Below are positions 55,578 through 63,684 of a stretch of 64,000 bases of DNA, piece by piece (position 1 is the first letter of the stretch; every line of letters begins with the position of its first letter). The stretch is taken from the IMG/VR virus record IMGVR_UViG_3300028840_002104, positions 21,819-85,818 of that record; one strand, written 5' to 3'. The notes below the pieces were generated by a model. It saw nothing but the letters and a program-made list of their open reading frames with translations. It ran no database searches and was not told where the DNA came from. The translations under genes were made by a program, and so were the position numbers. The stretch comes from a virus.

Positions 55578-56225
55578 ATGCGGACAGAATGTTCAATTCT
55601 TGAGCATCAGTTTTGGTTTAAGGCTATTATCGGACTCTCTGCGCTTCCGCAAGCCAAAGGAGCCTTCATAGTTGAGTTGGGCTCAAGGTGTGGCGGAGGA
55701 ACAGTGACGTTGGCTAGAGCGGCAAAGATTGCCGGTCTTCACGTTATTGCAGTTGAGAGGGATGTAGAGTTCAGGTCTCGCTTGAATAGGCTATCCCATA
55801 TCAGTAAAGAGGATCTCCTCCCTTACATTACCGTGATTAACGACGATACGCTGAAAGCGGCGAAGGTCGTGGAAGACTCTTACAAGAAAAACGTGGCCTT
55901 CCTGCACATAGACGCAGACCACACTTACCCAAAGGCGCGGGATGAATTCATTGCTTTTAGTCCCATGGTCATAGAAGGCGGAGTTGTCTGCTTCCATGAC
56001 GCTTTTCCAAGCAGCGTCTACGATACCCAGGTTTCTGAATGCTTGGATGAGCTTGATGACAGGGGTCTTCTGATGGAATGGGAAGAGCTAGAAACTCAGG
56101 AGCCCACTATCTGGGAGTATAAGCCAAGACGTGAAGAATTGCTCGCAAATAGCTGGACGACTAGAGCCTTTGTGAGGAGAACTCAAGGAGAAGAAGATGA
56201 AAGAATGGATCTTTGCTCTGATTGA
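55578..56225 (+). CDS. Class I SAM-dependent methyltransferase-like protein
   Basis: The product is 215 residues. Motif I region FIVELGSRCGGGTVTLARAA, then VIAVERD (post-I acidic residue), then VAFLHIDADHTYPKA and VVCFHDAF typical of the class-I family that includes cephalosporin-hydroxylase-like and CmcI-type proteins. Substrate is unknown. It opens the sugar-chemistry cluster. Confidence 0.7.
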   Translation: MRTECSILEHQFWFKAIIGLSALPQAKGAFIVELGSRCGGGTVTLARAAKIAGLHVIAVERDVEFRSRLNRLSHISKEDLLPYITVINDDTLKAAKVVEDSYKKNVAFLHIDADHTYPKARDEFIAFSPMVIEGGVVCFHDAFPSSVYDTQVSECLDELDDRGLLMEWEELETQEPTIWEYKPRREELLANSWTTRAFVRRTQGEEDERMDLCSD

Positions 56226-56277
56226 CAAGTACGCCAAGAAGCTCAAGAAGAGGGTCTCGAAAATTCTAGGAGAGTAA
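56197..56277 (+). CDS. 26-residue amphipathic micro-protein
   Basis: ATG 56197 with GGAGAAGA upstream encodes MKEWIFALIDKYAKKLKKRV followed by SKILGE. It overlaps the methyltransferase end by 29 nt and the next gene begins 3 nt later. Amphipathic and basic; may be real or a coupling leader. Confidence 0.4.
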   Translation: MKEWIFALIDKYAKKLKKRVSKILGE

Positions 56278-56279
56278 TC

Positions 56280-57239
56280 GTGTCAGATCCTACAGACATT
56301 TGGGCAGCGCCTTGGTTAGACGCTCCTTCAGGGAAGAAATCTTCTCGAAAAGGCGGGAAGAAAGGCAAGGCTTCCAAGAAGGCATGGGACACTAGACGCC
56401 AGAAGTGGGGTCCGTCCGGTATGCCGCCCGAACATCGGGCTAAGAAGAAGGCTAAGAAAGCCGCTCCAAAGGCTCAGAAGAAGGCGGCCAAAGCTAAGGC
56501 GGTCAAGAAAGCCAAGGATGTCCGTGGTTACAAGATGGCAGGCTCAAATGTCTCTAGAACCTTTGATGTCTCGGAGATGTCTACTCGCGACAAGAGGGTT
56601 TTTGACCGCAAGTTTGCCGCCGAGTCCATGGGTGCTCGCTTGTGGGAGAAAAATCCTGACCCCTACTCCCCTTCTTCTCAAAGGCTGGATGAAGCGGCGA
56701 GAAAAGCAGACCAGGAATTAGCAAAGAGAGGCTACAAGCTGGAGCAAGTTGTTCCAGGGAAGCCTGACAACTACAAATATGTAAAGCAGGAAAAGACCAA
56801 GGCGGCCACTCAGAAAAAGACGTCTACTTCTTCAATGGCCTCTGCTTCTGCTAGCCAGGCCAGGAAACAATATCTAGATGCTCCCATTTTCCATCAGAAG
56901 AAAAAGGCCCCGAAGGTCCATTCTAGGATAACTGCCAAGCATAAGGCTGCGGGCAAGAAGAGAAGAGTTATTGGCTCAAAGTCTGATGTGACAGGAGAGT
57001 GGGTAGACAGAGATACTACTCAAGGATATCTAGCAGAGGCAAACAAGAAGAAGCTCAAGGGAGACAAGAAGCATACCTTTGTGGCCCGAAGGATACTTCA
57101 GCACGGGATAAGTCCCGTAAACGCTTACTCTATGGCCAGAGCCCACGACGACTTAGAGCGGAGAGGCGTTCCCATAGACATAAAGGGTATAGAGAGTCGT
57201 AGGCAGCCCAAGAAGATGGGAAGATGGCCTAGATACTAA
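56280..57239 (+). CDS. Very basic protein, AW(D/E)TRR-GPSG family member 2
   Basis: The product is 319 residues from GTG 56280. ASKKAWDTRRQKWGPSGMPP at residues 31-50 is the family motif. A Lys/Ala-rich first third precedes a folded-looking section (RTFDVSEMSTRDKRVFDRKF) and a C-terminal part with HGISPVNAYSMARAHDDLE. Its N-terminal region is closely similar to the interrupted gene at 57249. Confidence 0.6.
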   Translation: MSDPTDIWAAPWLDAPSGKKSSRKGGKKGKASKKAWDTRRQKWGPSGMPPEHRAKKKAKKAAPKAQKKAAKAKAVKKAKDVRGYKMAGSNVSRTFDVSEMSTRDKRVFDRKFAAESMGARLWEKNPDPYSPSSQRLDEAARKADQELAKRGYKLEQVVPGKPDNYKYVKQEKTKAATQKKTSTSSMASASASQARKQYLDAPIFHQKKKAPKVHSRITAKHKAAGKKRRVIGSKSDVTGEWVDRDTTQGYLAEANKKKLKGDKKHTFVARRILQHGISPVNAYSMARAHDDLERRGVPIDIKGIESRRQPKKMGRWPRY

Positions 57240-57248
57240 GGAGAGATC

Positions 57249-57455
57249 ATGGCAGACTCAGGTTTTATCGGAGGAGCCCTTTGGGGAGGTTCCTACAAAG
57301 AGGACTTTGGTGTAGGAAAAGGCAAATCGAAGAAGGGCGGCAAGAAGGGCAAAGCCTCTCAGAAAGCTTGGGAGACTCGAAGACAAAAGTGAGGACCTAG
57401 TGGTATGCCGCCAGAGCATAGGGCCAAAAAGAAGGCAAAGAGGAGGCGTAGCTAG
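57249..57455 (+). pseudogene. AW(D/E)TRR-GPSG family member 3, with in-frame UGA
   Basis: ATG 57249 (SD GGAGAG) opens MADSGFIGGALWGGSYKEDF and reads to AWETRRQK, then TGA at 57390-57392 where member 2 has TGG (Trp). The same frame continues GPSGMPPEHRAKKKAKRRRS to TAG at 57453. In that continuation the differences from member 2 are nearly all synonymous, suggesting selection on the post-stop sequence. It may be read through, freshly mutated, or misread. Confidence 0.6.
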
Positions 57456-57458
57456 TAT

Positions 57459-58130
57459 ATGTTTCTGACAGGTCTCATGATGGTATTGAATGAGGAAGAA
57501 TTTCTAGAAGAGAATCTGGATACCCATCTTCCGCAGGTAGACGCCCTACTTGTGGCCGAAGGCGGAACAGTTTTCGCGGAGAAAGCAGGAATGTGTGGCC
57601 CGAAAGGAGAATCCACAGACAAGACCAGGGAACTGCTTCTCTCACATGAGCAGGACCTCTTTGACTTGGTTCTTGCGGAGCAACTGTGGTCTCACAAGCA
57701 AGAGATGTGGAATTGTTTACTCCAGAAGATTCCTGACCCTACAACCCACGTCGCCTTGATTGACGCAGATGAGTTTTGGTTTGGGGACTCTCTGCGTCGG
57801 GCCACCACTTTTTTTGCCGAGTCTGAAGGAGGAACAGGTAAGGTAAAACTGAGACACTGGAGCGGCTTCTACAAGAACGATCCAGACAGGTTCTTGCTCC
57901 ACGGCTATCCTTGGGACGGCTTCTTCCAGAAGCTGTATAGATGGAGTCCAAAACAGTACTTCACGACGGAGGTCAGGTCCCCATTGGTGATGGTGGATGA
58001 GCATGGTAGAACACTAACCCCTGTGATTACGATAGCCAAGGAAGACATGATCCCAGATCACTATGGGTTCTGTAGAGATAAGAAGAGACACGCGGAGAAA
58101 CAAAGGTATTACTTGCATAGAGGTTTTTGA
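57459..58130 (+). CDS. GT2-like glycosyltransferase (GT-A fold)
   Basis: The product is 223 residues. The N-terminus FLTGLMMVLNEEEFLEENLD is typical of GT-A enzymes. VALIDADEFWFGDS carries the acidic metal/nucleotide-sugar motif. No membrane segment. Acceptor unknown. Confidence 0.62.
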   Translation: MFLTGLMMVLNEEEFLEENLDTHLPQVDALLVAEGGTVFAEKAGMCGPKGESTDKTRELLLSHEQDLFDLVLAEQLWSHKQEMWNCLLQKIPDPTTHVALIDADEFWFGDSLRRATTFFAESEGGTGKVKLRHWSGFYKNDPDRFLLHGYPWDGFFQKLYRWSPKQYFTTEVRSPLVMVDEHGRTLTPVITIAKEDMIPDHYGFCRDKKRHAEKQRYYLHRGF

Positions 58131-58145
58131 ATGAAAGGATGAAAG

Positions 58146-58358
58146 ATGAAGAAGAAGAGTCCAGCATTCGCGTTTGCTTGTAGCGTTCTTTGCCCAGGTT
58201 TGGGACATGCCTATCTTGGAAAGATGATGGATGGCATTATCTGGTTTATTTGTGCTGTTGTGGGATACTTTCTGTTTCTTGTCCCAGGGTTACTTGTTCA
58301 CTTTCTCTGCGCGGTCAATGCGGCAGTGAACGCAGGGAGAATGAACCATGCAGGATAG
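58146..58358 (+). CDS. Small TM2-like membrane protein
   Basis: The product is 70 residues, with GAAAGGATGAAAG before the ATG. CSVLCPGLGHAYLGKMMDGI followed by a second hydrophobic segment matches the two-helix TM2 pattern (PGLGHfYLGK). It is embedded in the sugar-chemistry cluster. Function unknown. Confidence 0.55.
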   Translation: MKKKSPAFAFACSVLCPGLGHAYLGKMMDGIIWFICAVVGYFLFLVPGLLVHFLCAVNAAVNAGRMNHAG

Positions 58359-58479
58359 AATAATCAAAAATACACCAGTAAGAGAACAGACTGGTTTGAC
58401 TAAAAGGAGAAAGACCAAAACAGACAAGCCTTGGAAGAGCTGCGGTCAGAAGAGAGATGACCCGTTCAGAAGGAGATGA
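58348..58479 (+). CDS. 43-residue basic micro-protein
   Basis: The ORF starts MQDRIIKNTPVREQTGLTKR and is Lys/Arg-rich throughout (KPWKSCGQKRDDPFRRR end). It overlaps its neighbours by a few bases. Possibly real, uncertain. Confidence 0.4.
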   Translation: MQDRIIKNTPVREQTGLTKRRKTKTDKPWKSCGQKRDDPFRRR

Positions 58480-59042
58480 AGATGGCAAAGGGAATGCGCG
58501 GCGGTTTCGGAAAGATGGGTGCCAGTAAGAAGAAGGCGGCCAGTAAGAAAGCCTGGGATACTAGAAGGGCCAAGTATGGACCTTCTGGATCAAAGAAACG
58601 AGCGGCCAAGAAAGCTGGTCCTAAAGCTCGGAAAAGAGCGAAAGTATCGCCCAGAGAAGAAGCTCGTAGGTATAGAGTTAAGAAAACTGCTCAAGAAAGA
58701 ATAGCTCTTATGGGCGGTCCTAAGAAGTACAAGCGTACTCGAAGAGCTGTAGGAAAGCAGACTGCTGAGAAACTGAAGGGGACTCGTAGAAGAGGCTTTG
58801 CTATTGGTGAAGGTGGCGCTACTCCGATGGCACAAAGAACTCAGGAAGTTGCTCGCATGGCAAGTAGGGAGCTAGAAGCCAGAGGGAAACAAAAAGCGAA
58901 AAAGCGAGCGGCACCAAAGAAGAAAGCTGGTCCAAGGAAAGACGCTAAGATGAAGATGACTTACTCGGACAAACCGAGTAAGCAGCTCAAGCAGAAGGTA
59001 AAAGTGGCCAGGAAAAGAGGTCGTGCTCGTCCCTACCGCTGA
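58476..59042 (+). CDS. Very basic protein, AW(D/E)TRR-GPSG family member 4
   Basis: The product is 188 residues (start ATG 58476 or 58482). ASKKAWDTRRAKYGPSGSKK at residues 22-41 is the family motif. A later KMKMTYSDKPSKQLKQK stretch is shared with the next protein. Nearly one third of the residues are Lys or Arg. Confidence 0.6.
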   Translation: MKMAKGMRGGFGKMGASKKKAASKKAWDTRRAKYGPSGSKKRAAKKAGPKARKRAKVSPREEARRYRVKKTAQERIALMGGPKKYKRTRRAVGKQTAEKLKGTRRRGFAIGEGGATPMAQRTQEVARMASRELEARGKQKAKKRAAPKKKAGPRKDAKMKMTYSDKPSKQLKQKVKVARKRGRARPYR

Positions 59043-59421
59043 GAGGTTTGCCGAGAGGGATAAGGCTCGCCAGGCTTTGGAGAAAAAGAGAACGCCTCCC
59101 ATGAAGATGACTTATTCGGATAAGCCTAAGAAGAGAGCGGCCAAGAAAGCAGCTCCTAAGAAGAAGATCAGAAAAAAGGACGAGTTTACTCCTTCAAAGA
59201 CAGAACAGCAGATGAGAAAAAGGCACGGAGAAGTTCCGCCCGGGTTTGGTCGTTTGAGTCCAAAGGAGCAGAAGTCTATGCTCCGAAAGTGGGATAAAGA
59301 GACGGCTGAGATAGAAGGAAAGAAAGGCGTAATGGGCAGATCTCCCAAAGAGAGAAAGAGAGTTAGGATCAACCCAAAGGAGAAGGCTCGTAGAGCAAGA
59401 GTTAGGAAAAGAAGAGGATGA
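59023..59421 (+). CDS. Very basic protein sharing MTYSDKP motif
   Basis: The product is 132 residues from GTG 59023, overlapping the previous gene by 20 nt. PMKMTYSDKPKKRAAKKAAP (about residue 26) repeats the motif seen at the end of the preceding protein. The C-terminus contains RRARVRKRRG. Probably nucleic-acid-binding. Overlaps the next gene by ATGA. Confidence 0.55.
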   Translation: MLVPTAERFAERDKARQALEKKRTPPMKMTYSDKPKKRAAKKAAPKKKIRKKDEFTPSKTEQQMRKRHGEVPPGFGRLSPKEQKSMLRKWDKETAEIEGKKGVMGRSPKERKRVRINPKEKARRARVRKRRG

Positions 59422-60071
59422 TCTCCTTCTGCATAGGAGTAAAGAACCGTTGGCGTTGGCTGGAAAGATCCCTTCTTAGTCTTGGTATTGCTAGAGGCCA
59501 GGAAGAGATTGAGGTAATTCTGGTTGACTACGATAGTGATGACGTGGATGATCTTTTCAGTTCCGCGAAAGTCATTCTCAAAGAAATCCCTCTTACTGTT
59601 ATTCATGCGGAGGGCTACTTCGCGAAGTCTAAGGCCCACAACAAGGCTGTTGAAGGTGCGAACGGAGATATTCTCTTCTTCTCGGACACTGATATCTGGT
59701 ATCCGAGGAAGTTTGCCTGGGTGGTCAAGAACTGGACGTGTAGCGAGAGAGATGCTTTCTTTCCAATCGTTAGGTTTCTTGATAAGGACTCAGGCTTGTG
59801 TGAGGATGCTCCAGGCTTTGATGCTATCCACAGCTTCGGAATGTGCGGTATCTCAAGAGAGAACTTCGAGAAGGTAGGTCCCTGGGATGAATCTGTGAAA
59901 GGCGGTGGAGGAGAGGATAGGCTCTTTCACCAAGCTTGTGTAGACGAGGGATTATACGTCCATAGGTTCTTGGTTCCCGGCCTCTTTCATCTTTGGCATC
60001 CGAGAGACTGGCAGTGGAAGGAACAACACCACGAGCCAGGAGAAAGGTATCTAGAAGGTGCAAGACACTAA
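59418..60071 (+). CDS. GT2-family glycosyltransferase
   Basis: The product is 217 residues. ISFCIGVKNRWRWLERSLLS (start of the GT-A fold), VDYDSDDVDDLF, and NGDILFFSDTDIWYPRKF with a DxD (SDTD) are classical GT2 elements; GGGGEDRLFHQACVDEGLYV resembles the ED catalytic region of galactosyltransferase-like GT2 enzymes. Sugar and acceptor unknown. Overlaps the next gene by 14 nt. Confidence 0.72.
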   Translation: MISFCIGVKNRWRWLERSLLSLGIARGQEEIEVILVDYDSDDVDDLFSSAKVILKEIPLTVIHAEGYFAKSKAHNKAVEGANGDILFFSDTDIWYPRKFAWVVKNWTCSERDAFFPIVRFLDKDSGLCEDAPGFDAIHSFGMCGISRENFEKVGPWDESVKGGGGEDRLFHQACVDEGLYVHRFLVPGLFHLWHPRDWQWKEQHHEPGERYLEGARH

Positions 60072-61035
60072 TCTTCTTGTCATAGGAATAGATGCCGCTT
60101 GCTGGCCTATCTGTCAGAGAGAAGGCTTTTTCCTTCATCATGGGCAGGCTTCTAGGGCTCTCGCTTGGCCCTCCTCTTGGAAACCAGGCGAGCATCAGCC
60201 TTTGACTGGCCCGAACTGGACGAATATCTACACTGGAGTCCTTCCAGAGGCTCACGGTGTTCTTCCAGACCCGTGGATAAAAGGCCAGACTAGCTACAGG
60301 GATATCAGTAGAGTTACTGTCTTTGATCTCATGTCCAACTACGGAACGTTTCTCATGCCCATGACCTGGGGTCTAGAACCGCCAGAAGATAGCTGGTGCG
60401 TGCCAGGTTGGATATGTCCAGAGAGGTCTGATGTCGCGGTAGGCGTAGATCTTCCCACAGATTTTCGGTTTGAGGCCCATCCTTTGGGAGACAATCTTCG
60501 ATTTGAGGACTATCAGAAAGCTGATTACGAGGAAAGAGGTCTCTTCTTTAGGTATCTCCGGGATATCGCATATGAGCAGTTGACTGTCTTCAGAAACCTT
60601 CCTAAGAAGGAAACTATGTTCCTCGGGGTTCTCTACCTTGACTGGGTGAACCACGCTTGCGGCAACTCCAAGGAGCTTAGTCTTCTCTCCGCCTACGATT
60701 GGCTGGACAAGATACTCTTGGACATCATCGAAGACATCAAACCGAAAAATCTGTTGATCTGTTCTGACCACGGCATGAGCGAGAAAGGCGGAAACCATTC
60801 TGCTGAAGGTATCTGTGTGGTTAGATCTGACTTTAAGGATAATGCTCGCTTTGTGGCCGAGAGCAATAAAGATATTGCACCTTTCATTCTCGAACTTGCG
60901 GGAGTCCCGTTGAAGGATCATTTGGGCAAAAAGGCGACAAGAGAAAAGATGTCAGATACAGATCAAGAAGAGCTGGAGAAACACATCCAGCAGTTGGCTG
61001 CTCTCGGCTACATTGACTCTAAGGAGTCCGAATGA
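60058..61035 (+). CDS. Alkaline-phosphatase-superfamily phosphodiesterase-like protein
   Basis: The product is 325 residues from GTG 60058. LLVIGIDAACW (metal Asp) near the start, LTGPNWTNIYTGVLPEAHGV with the nucleophile-region Thr/Ser and the HGV, and LLICSDHGMSEKGGNHSAEG (metal DH and H) match type I phosphodiesterase/nucleotide-pyrophosphatase proteins. It could cleave nucleotide sugars or phosphoglycans in the same cluster. Confidence 0.68.
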   Translation: MQDTNLLVIGIDAACWPICQREGFFLHHGQASRALAWPSSWKPGEHQPLTGPNWTNIYTGVLPEAHGVLPDPWIKGQTSYRDISRVTVFDLMSNYGTFLMPMTWGLEPPEDSWCVPGWICPERSDVAVGVDLPTDFRFEAHPLGDNLRFEDYQKADYEERGLFFRYLRDIAYEQLTVFRNLPKKETMFLGVLYLDWVNHACGNSKELSLLSAYDWLDKILLDIIEDIKPKNLLICSDHGMSEKGGNHSAEGICVVRSDFKDNARFVAESNKDIAPFILELAGVPLKDHLGKKATREKMSDTDQEELEKHIQQLAALGYIDSKESE

Positions 61036-61901
61036 TAGTTGCAACCTATCTTGATCCGCTTCCTCATCTTCTAGCATGTCTAGAGATCTGGGACGCTTCT
61101 TTTGGGAGATGGGTGGAAGACAGAAGAGTCTGCACAACAGCTTCTCACGTGGAAACAGTATGTGAGTATGTCAGGGAGAAAGGGCTAGGTTGCTCTGTCT
61201 ATGCAGTTCCGCGCTTCGAGCCCTGGGAATATGTTGGTGGACACTGCACAGCCTTGTACCACGTGAAGTGCGAAGACGAGGACACTCTTCTTTTGACGGA
61301 TCCAGATGTTTTGGCTATAGGCTTTCCCTGGACTCACGTGCTTGAAGCGGAGAAAAACCCTTGGTATTTCTCAGCTTTGGTGTATTCTGAGGATCAGTTA
61401 GAGCTAGAAGTGCCTTTTCATGGAAAATACAGCAAAGAGAGGTATGAGAGACTCTGGGGAAACGTATCTGAGCTTTTGGTAGGACAACGAATGGAGCCTA
61501 GATACTTCAACACAGGGGTTATTATCACAAAGGGTTTGCTCGTTCGTCTTATGAGAAAGGACTATCCTCTCTTTACACGCTATCTTTACGAGACCGCCGA
61601 AGAGCATGAGATCAGACACTGGATACAAGAGCAAGTTGCTCATGCCTTGGCACTTCAGAAACATGATAGAGTGGAGATAGACCCTCTGCCTCAAAACTTC
61701 AACATGATGAATCATCCAAAGTTCGAGACAGGGGAAGAACCAGGTTTTCTTCATTATGGCTGGAAAAACAGAGGCTTCAGAAAGTCTGAGGATCTTACGT
61801 CCATCGAAAAGTTTCTGGGGAGTAAAGGCGGAGGACCCGTGGTGGACAGAGTTAGACAAGAGGTTGAGGAGTTATTCCATGGGATTGAGTCATCCAGATA
61901 G
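61032..61901 (+). CDS. Glycosyltransferase-like protein
   Basis: The product is 289 residues, overlapping the previous gene by ATGA. DTLLLTDPDVLAIGFPW has a DPD motif in the place of DxD, and RYFNTGVIITKGLLVRL matches the GT8-like 'YFNSGV' region. HYGWKNRGFRKS near the C-terminus may hold a later conserved His. Likely GT-A type. Acceptor unknown. Confidence 0.55.
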   Translation: MIVATYLDPLPHLLACLEIWDASFGRWVEDRRVCTTASHVETVCEYVREKGLGCSVYAVPRFEPWEYVGGHCTALYHVKCEDEDTLLLTDPDVLAIGFPWTHVLEAEKNPWYFSALVYSEDQLELEVPFHGKYSKERYERLWGNVSELLVGQRMEPRYFNTGVIITKGLLVRLMRKDYPLFTRYLYETAEEHEIRHWIQEQVAHALALQKHDRVEIDPLPQNFNMMNHPKFETGEEPGFLHYGWKNRGFRKSEDLTSIEKFLGSKGGGPVVDRVRQEVEELFHGIESSR

Positions 61902-62505
61902 CTTCGCTATGTGTATGCATACAGTCATAGCTTTGAAACCAAAGTCTGTGCTGGATGTAGGCTGCGGTTTCGGAATGTTTGGACTCGGTTTCCGTATTTA
62001 CGGAGCAGCTTGGCACAACTACAAGCTGAAGATTGAAGAGAGCTATCATAGTATTCGAGTAGATGGTGTGGAGATCTGCGAAAACCATGTTCAGGCGTGG
62101 CATGACATCTTCTATGACCACATCTTCATGGGAAATGTTGTCGAGCTTGCGGGAAGTCTGCCCAATTATGATGTTCTCTACATGGGAGACTGTCTAGAGC
62201 ATTTGACTGAAATGGAAGCGAGTCTTGCAATTCCTCATTTATGGAGTAGAGCTGACAGGCTTTTCATGCTCGCCTTTCCGTGTTCTACCCAGGTATCAGG
62301 CCCGCGAAACAAGTTTGGAAACGACAGAGGCGGCCATCTTACCGCTTGGGTTCCGGAGAGAGTGGCCGAGATGTGTCCAGGAGCTACGGTGTGGAAAAAG
62401 AGGCTGCCCGGCCAGTGGTTCACGTGGCTTTGGAAAGAATCCCCCGTAGAATTGAAGTGTTGTGATGATCCTGCTTACGATTTTGAGATTGAGAGGATGG
62501 TATAA
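61879..62505 (+). CDS. SAM-dependent methyltransferase
   Basis: The product is 208 residues from ATG 61879; an in-frame ATG at 61756 would give 41 more residues but overlaps the previous gene by 146 nt. SVLDVGCGFGMFGLGF is motif I, VDGVEICENHVQAW is motif II/post-I, DVLYMGDCLEHLTEMEASLA is motif IV. Probably modifies a sugar, protein or nucleotide in the same cluster. Confidence 0.7.
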   Translation: MGLSHPDSFAMCMHTVIALKPKSVLDVGCGFGMFGLGFRIYGAAWHNYKLKIEESYHSIRVDGVEICENHVQAWHDIFYDHIFMGNVVELAGSLPNYDVLYMGDCLEHLTEMEASLAIPHLWSRADRLFMLAFPCSTQVSGPRNKFGNDRGGHLTAWVPERVAEMCPGATVWKKRLPGQWFTWLWKESPVELKCCDDPAYDFEIERMV

Positions 62506-62897
62506 TGGGCTGGCTTAAGAAGATAGACTGGGAAAAAGCGATTGATAAGATCGCAGATCAGATGGGTGATGGTGCTGGCGTTGCTTTTGGAGACTTCTTT
62601 TCTGGGGAGGATCTCAAGATCGTTGCATCTAACGTTGATCTCTTTGTGGAGATGCCCAAAGACCTGATCCAAGTGATCTTCATGAAGCTGAATAGCAGGA
62701 AGTTCGATGACGCTATTACAGCAATTGTTGAAACATACGACGCAGATCTTGTAATCAAGGCCATGCGCGGAAACATCGAAGAGACACAACTTGCTATTGA
62801 TGAGTACGCTAGGCGCTCTAAGTTTCTCAAGAGCGTGGGAAAAGGCACTTTGTATGCCCTTCTCCAGGTACTCTATCATTTAGTCTTGATGGGATAG
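62505..62897 (+). CDS. Helical protein of unknown function
   Basis: The product is 130 residues; its ATG follows the preceding stop region (TAATG). Helical, with WLKKIDWEKAIDKIADQMG at the N-terminus and a hydrophobic C-terminus (LYALLQVLYHLVLMG) that might touch membrane. Function is unknown. Confidence 0.5.
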   Translation: MGWLKKIDWEKAIDKIADQMGDGAGVAFGDFFSGEDLKIVASNVDLFVEMPKDLIQVIFMKLNSRKFDDAITAIVETYDADLVIKAMRGNIEETQLAIDEYARRSKFLKSVGKGTLYALLQVLYHLVLMG

Positions 62898-62901
62898 TGG
62901 C

Positions 62902-63216
62902 ATGAGATTTCCCGAACTTGTAGCCAACTTCCAGTATTCGTCAGGATACTACATGGAAAAGGTCATGCTGAATGCCATTGGTGCTGAAGAAGAAGGCACG
63001 CCAGCCGAAGGAAACGCTTCCAGGAATGGCAATGCCTCTTCTACAAAGGCCGTTGGTACGAGAGTGGCTCGCTACGGAGAGGGCAAAGAGAAGACGGAGA
63101 CGAAAGAATGGCGGAAAAAATCGCAATCGCAACCTATGTCTGCTCAGACGAAAGCTGCGACCTTGAGCAAGCAGCGTTCACTAAACAAGAGGATGACGCG
63201 CTCAGAGGTATTATAG
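62902..63216 (+). CDS. Small protein of unknown function
   Basis: The product is 104 residues, overlapping the next gene by 109 nt; its C-terminal third could be out-of-frame extension. The first 40 residues look ordered (FPELVANFQYSSGYYMEKVM), the rest is Lys/Ser/Asn-rich. A competing ORF at 62972 appears less convincing. Confidence 0.4.
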   Translation: MRFPELVANFQYSSGYYMEKVMLNAIGAEEEGTPAEGNASRNGNASSTKAVGTRVARYGEGKEKTETKEWRKKSQSQPMSAQTKAATLSKQRSLNKRMTRSEVL

Positions 63217-63470
63217 GAAGCGAATGTCCAAGAGTAAACTGCGAAGGAATAGTAAGAAGAACAGAACCCATTCCTCTAATGCTTCCCATGCTAGAGAAGC
63301 TGGAGATTTGGTTCATTCCAGGCGACGGAAGTTTCTTAGTGCGTTTGGGACCCTATCAAGGCGATGAAGAATACAGGCAACAGATTGCCATTGACGGAAG
63401 AGAGCTGATATTCATGACTGTGGCAGACATCTTGTATCTGCTCCAAAAGATGGAGGAAGAAGGTGGCTAA
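63108..63470 (+). CDS. Small zinc-binding-like protein
   Basis: The product is 120 residues. N-terminal YVCSDESCDLEQAAFT and CPRVNCEGIV hold four Cys. The C-terminal half is helical (VADILYLLQKMEEEG). Function is unknown. Overlaps the next gene by 8 nt. Confidence 0.5.
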   Translation: MAEKIAIATYVCSDESCDLEQAAFTKQEDDALRGIIGSECPRVNCEGIVRRTEPIPLMLPMLEKLEIWFIPGDGSFLVRLGPYQGDEEYRQQIAIDGRELIFMTVADILYLLQKMEEEGG

Positions 63471-63672
63471 GAACACATCGAATCTTGACGTAGCTTCCAG
63501 AGAGCGTTCGAGGGCTCCGAGGACAAGAGGCAGAGGAGATCCTTCGATCAATCACGATGCTCTTGAGTTCGACAAGGAAGACGCGGCGAGAACAGTGACC
63601 GCACGAAGAGCAAACAGAGTTACAGGAACCAATCAGCTTCAGAGGGGCTCAGGCGCAGTTCCCACAGCGTAA
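63463..63672 (+). CDS. Small basic protein
   Basis: The product is 69 residues from GTG 63463 with GGAGGAAGAAG upstream. Arg-rich and probably disordered (RERSRAPRTRGRGDPS). Function is unknown. Confidence 0.45.
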   Translation: MAKNTSNLDVASRERSRAPRTRGRGDPSINHDALEFDKEDAARTVTARRANRVTGTNQLQRGSGAVPTA

Positions 63673-63684
63673 AGGAGGAAACCT

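Noticed and set aside
57249-57455. Genome-wide reassignment of UGA
   Set aside because: Many confident genes end in TGA followed by another gene, and the other interrupted gene uses TAG.
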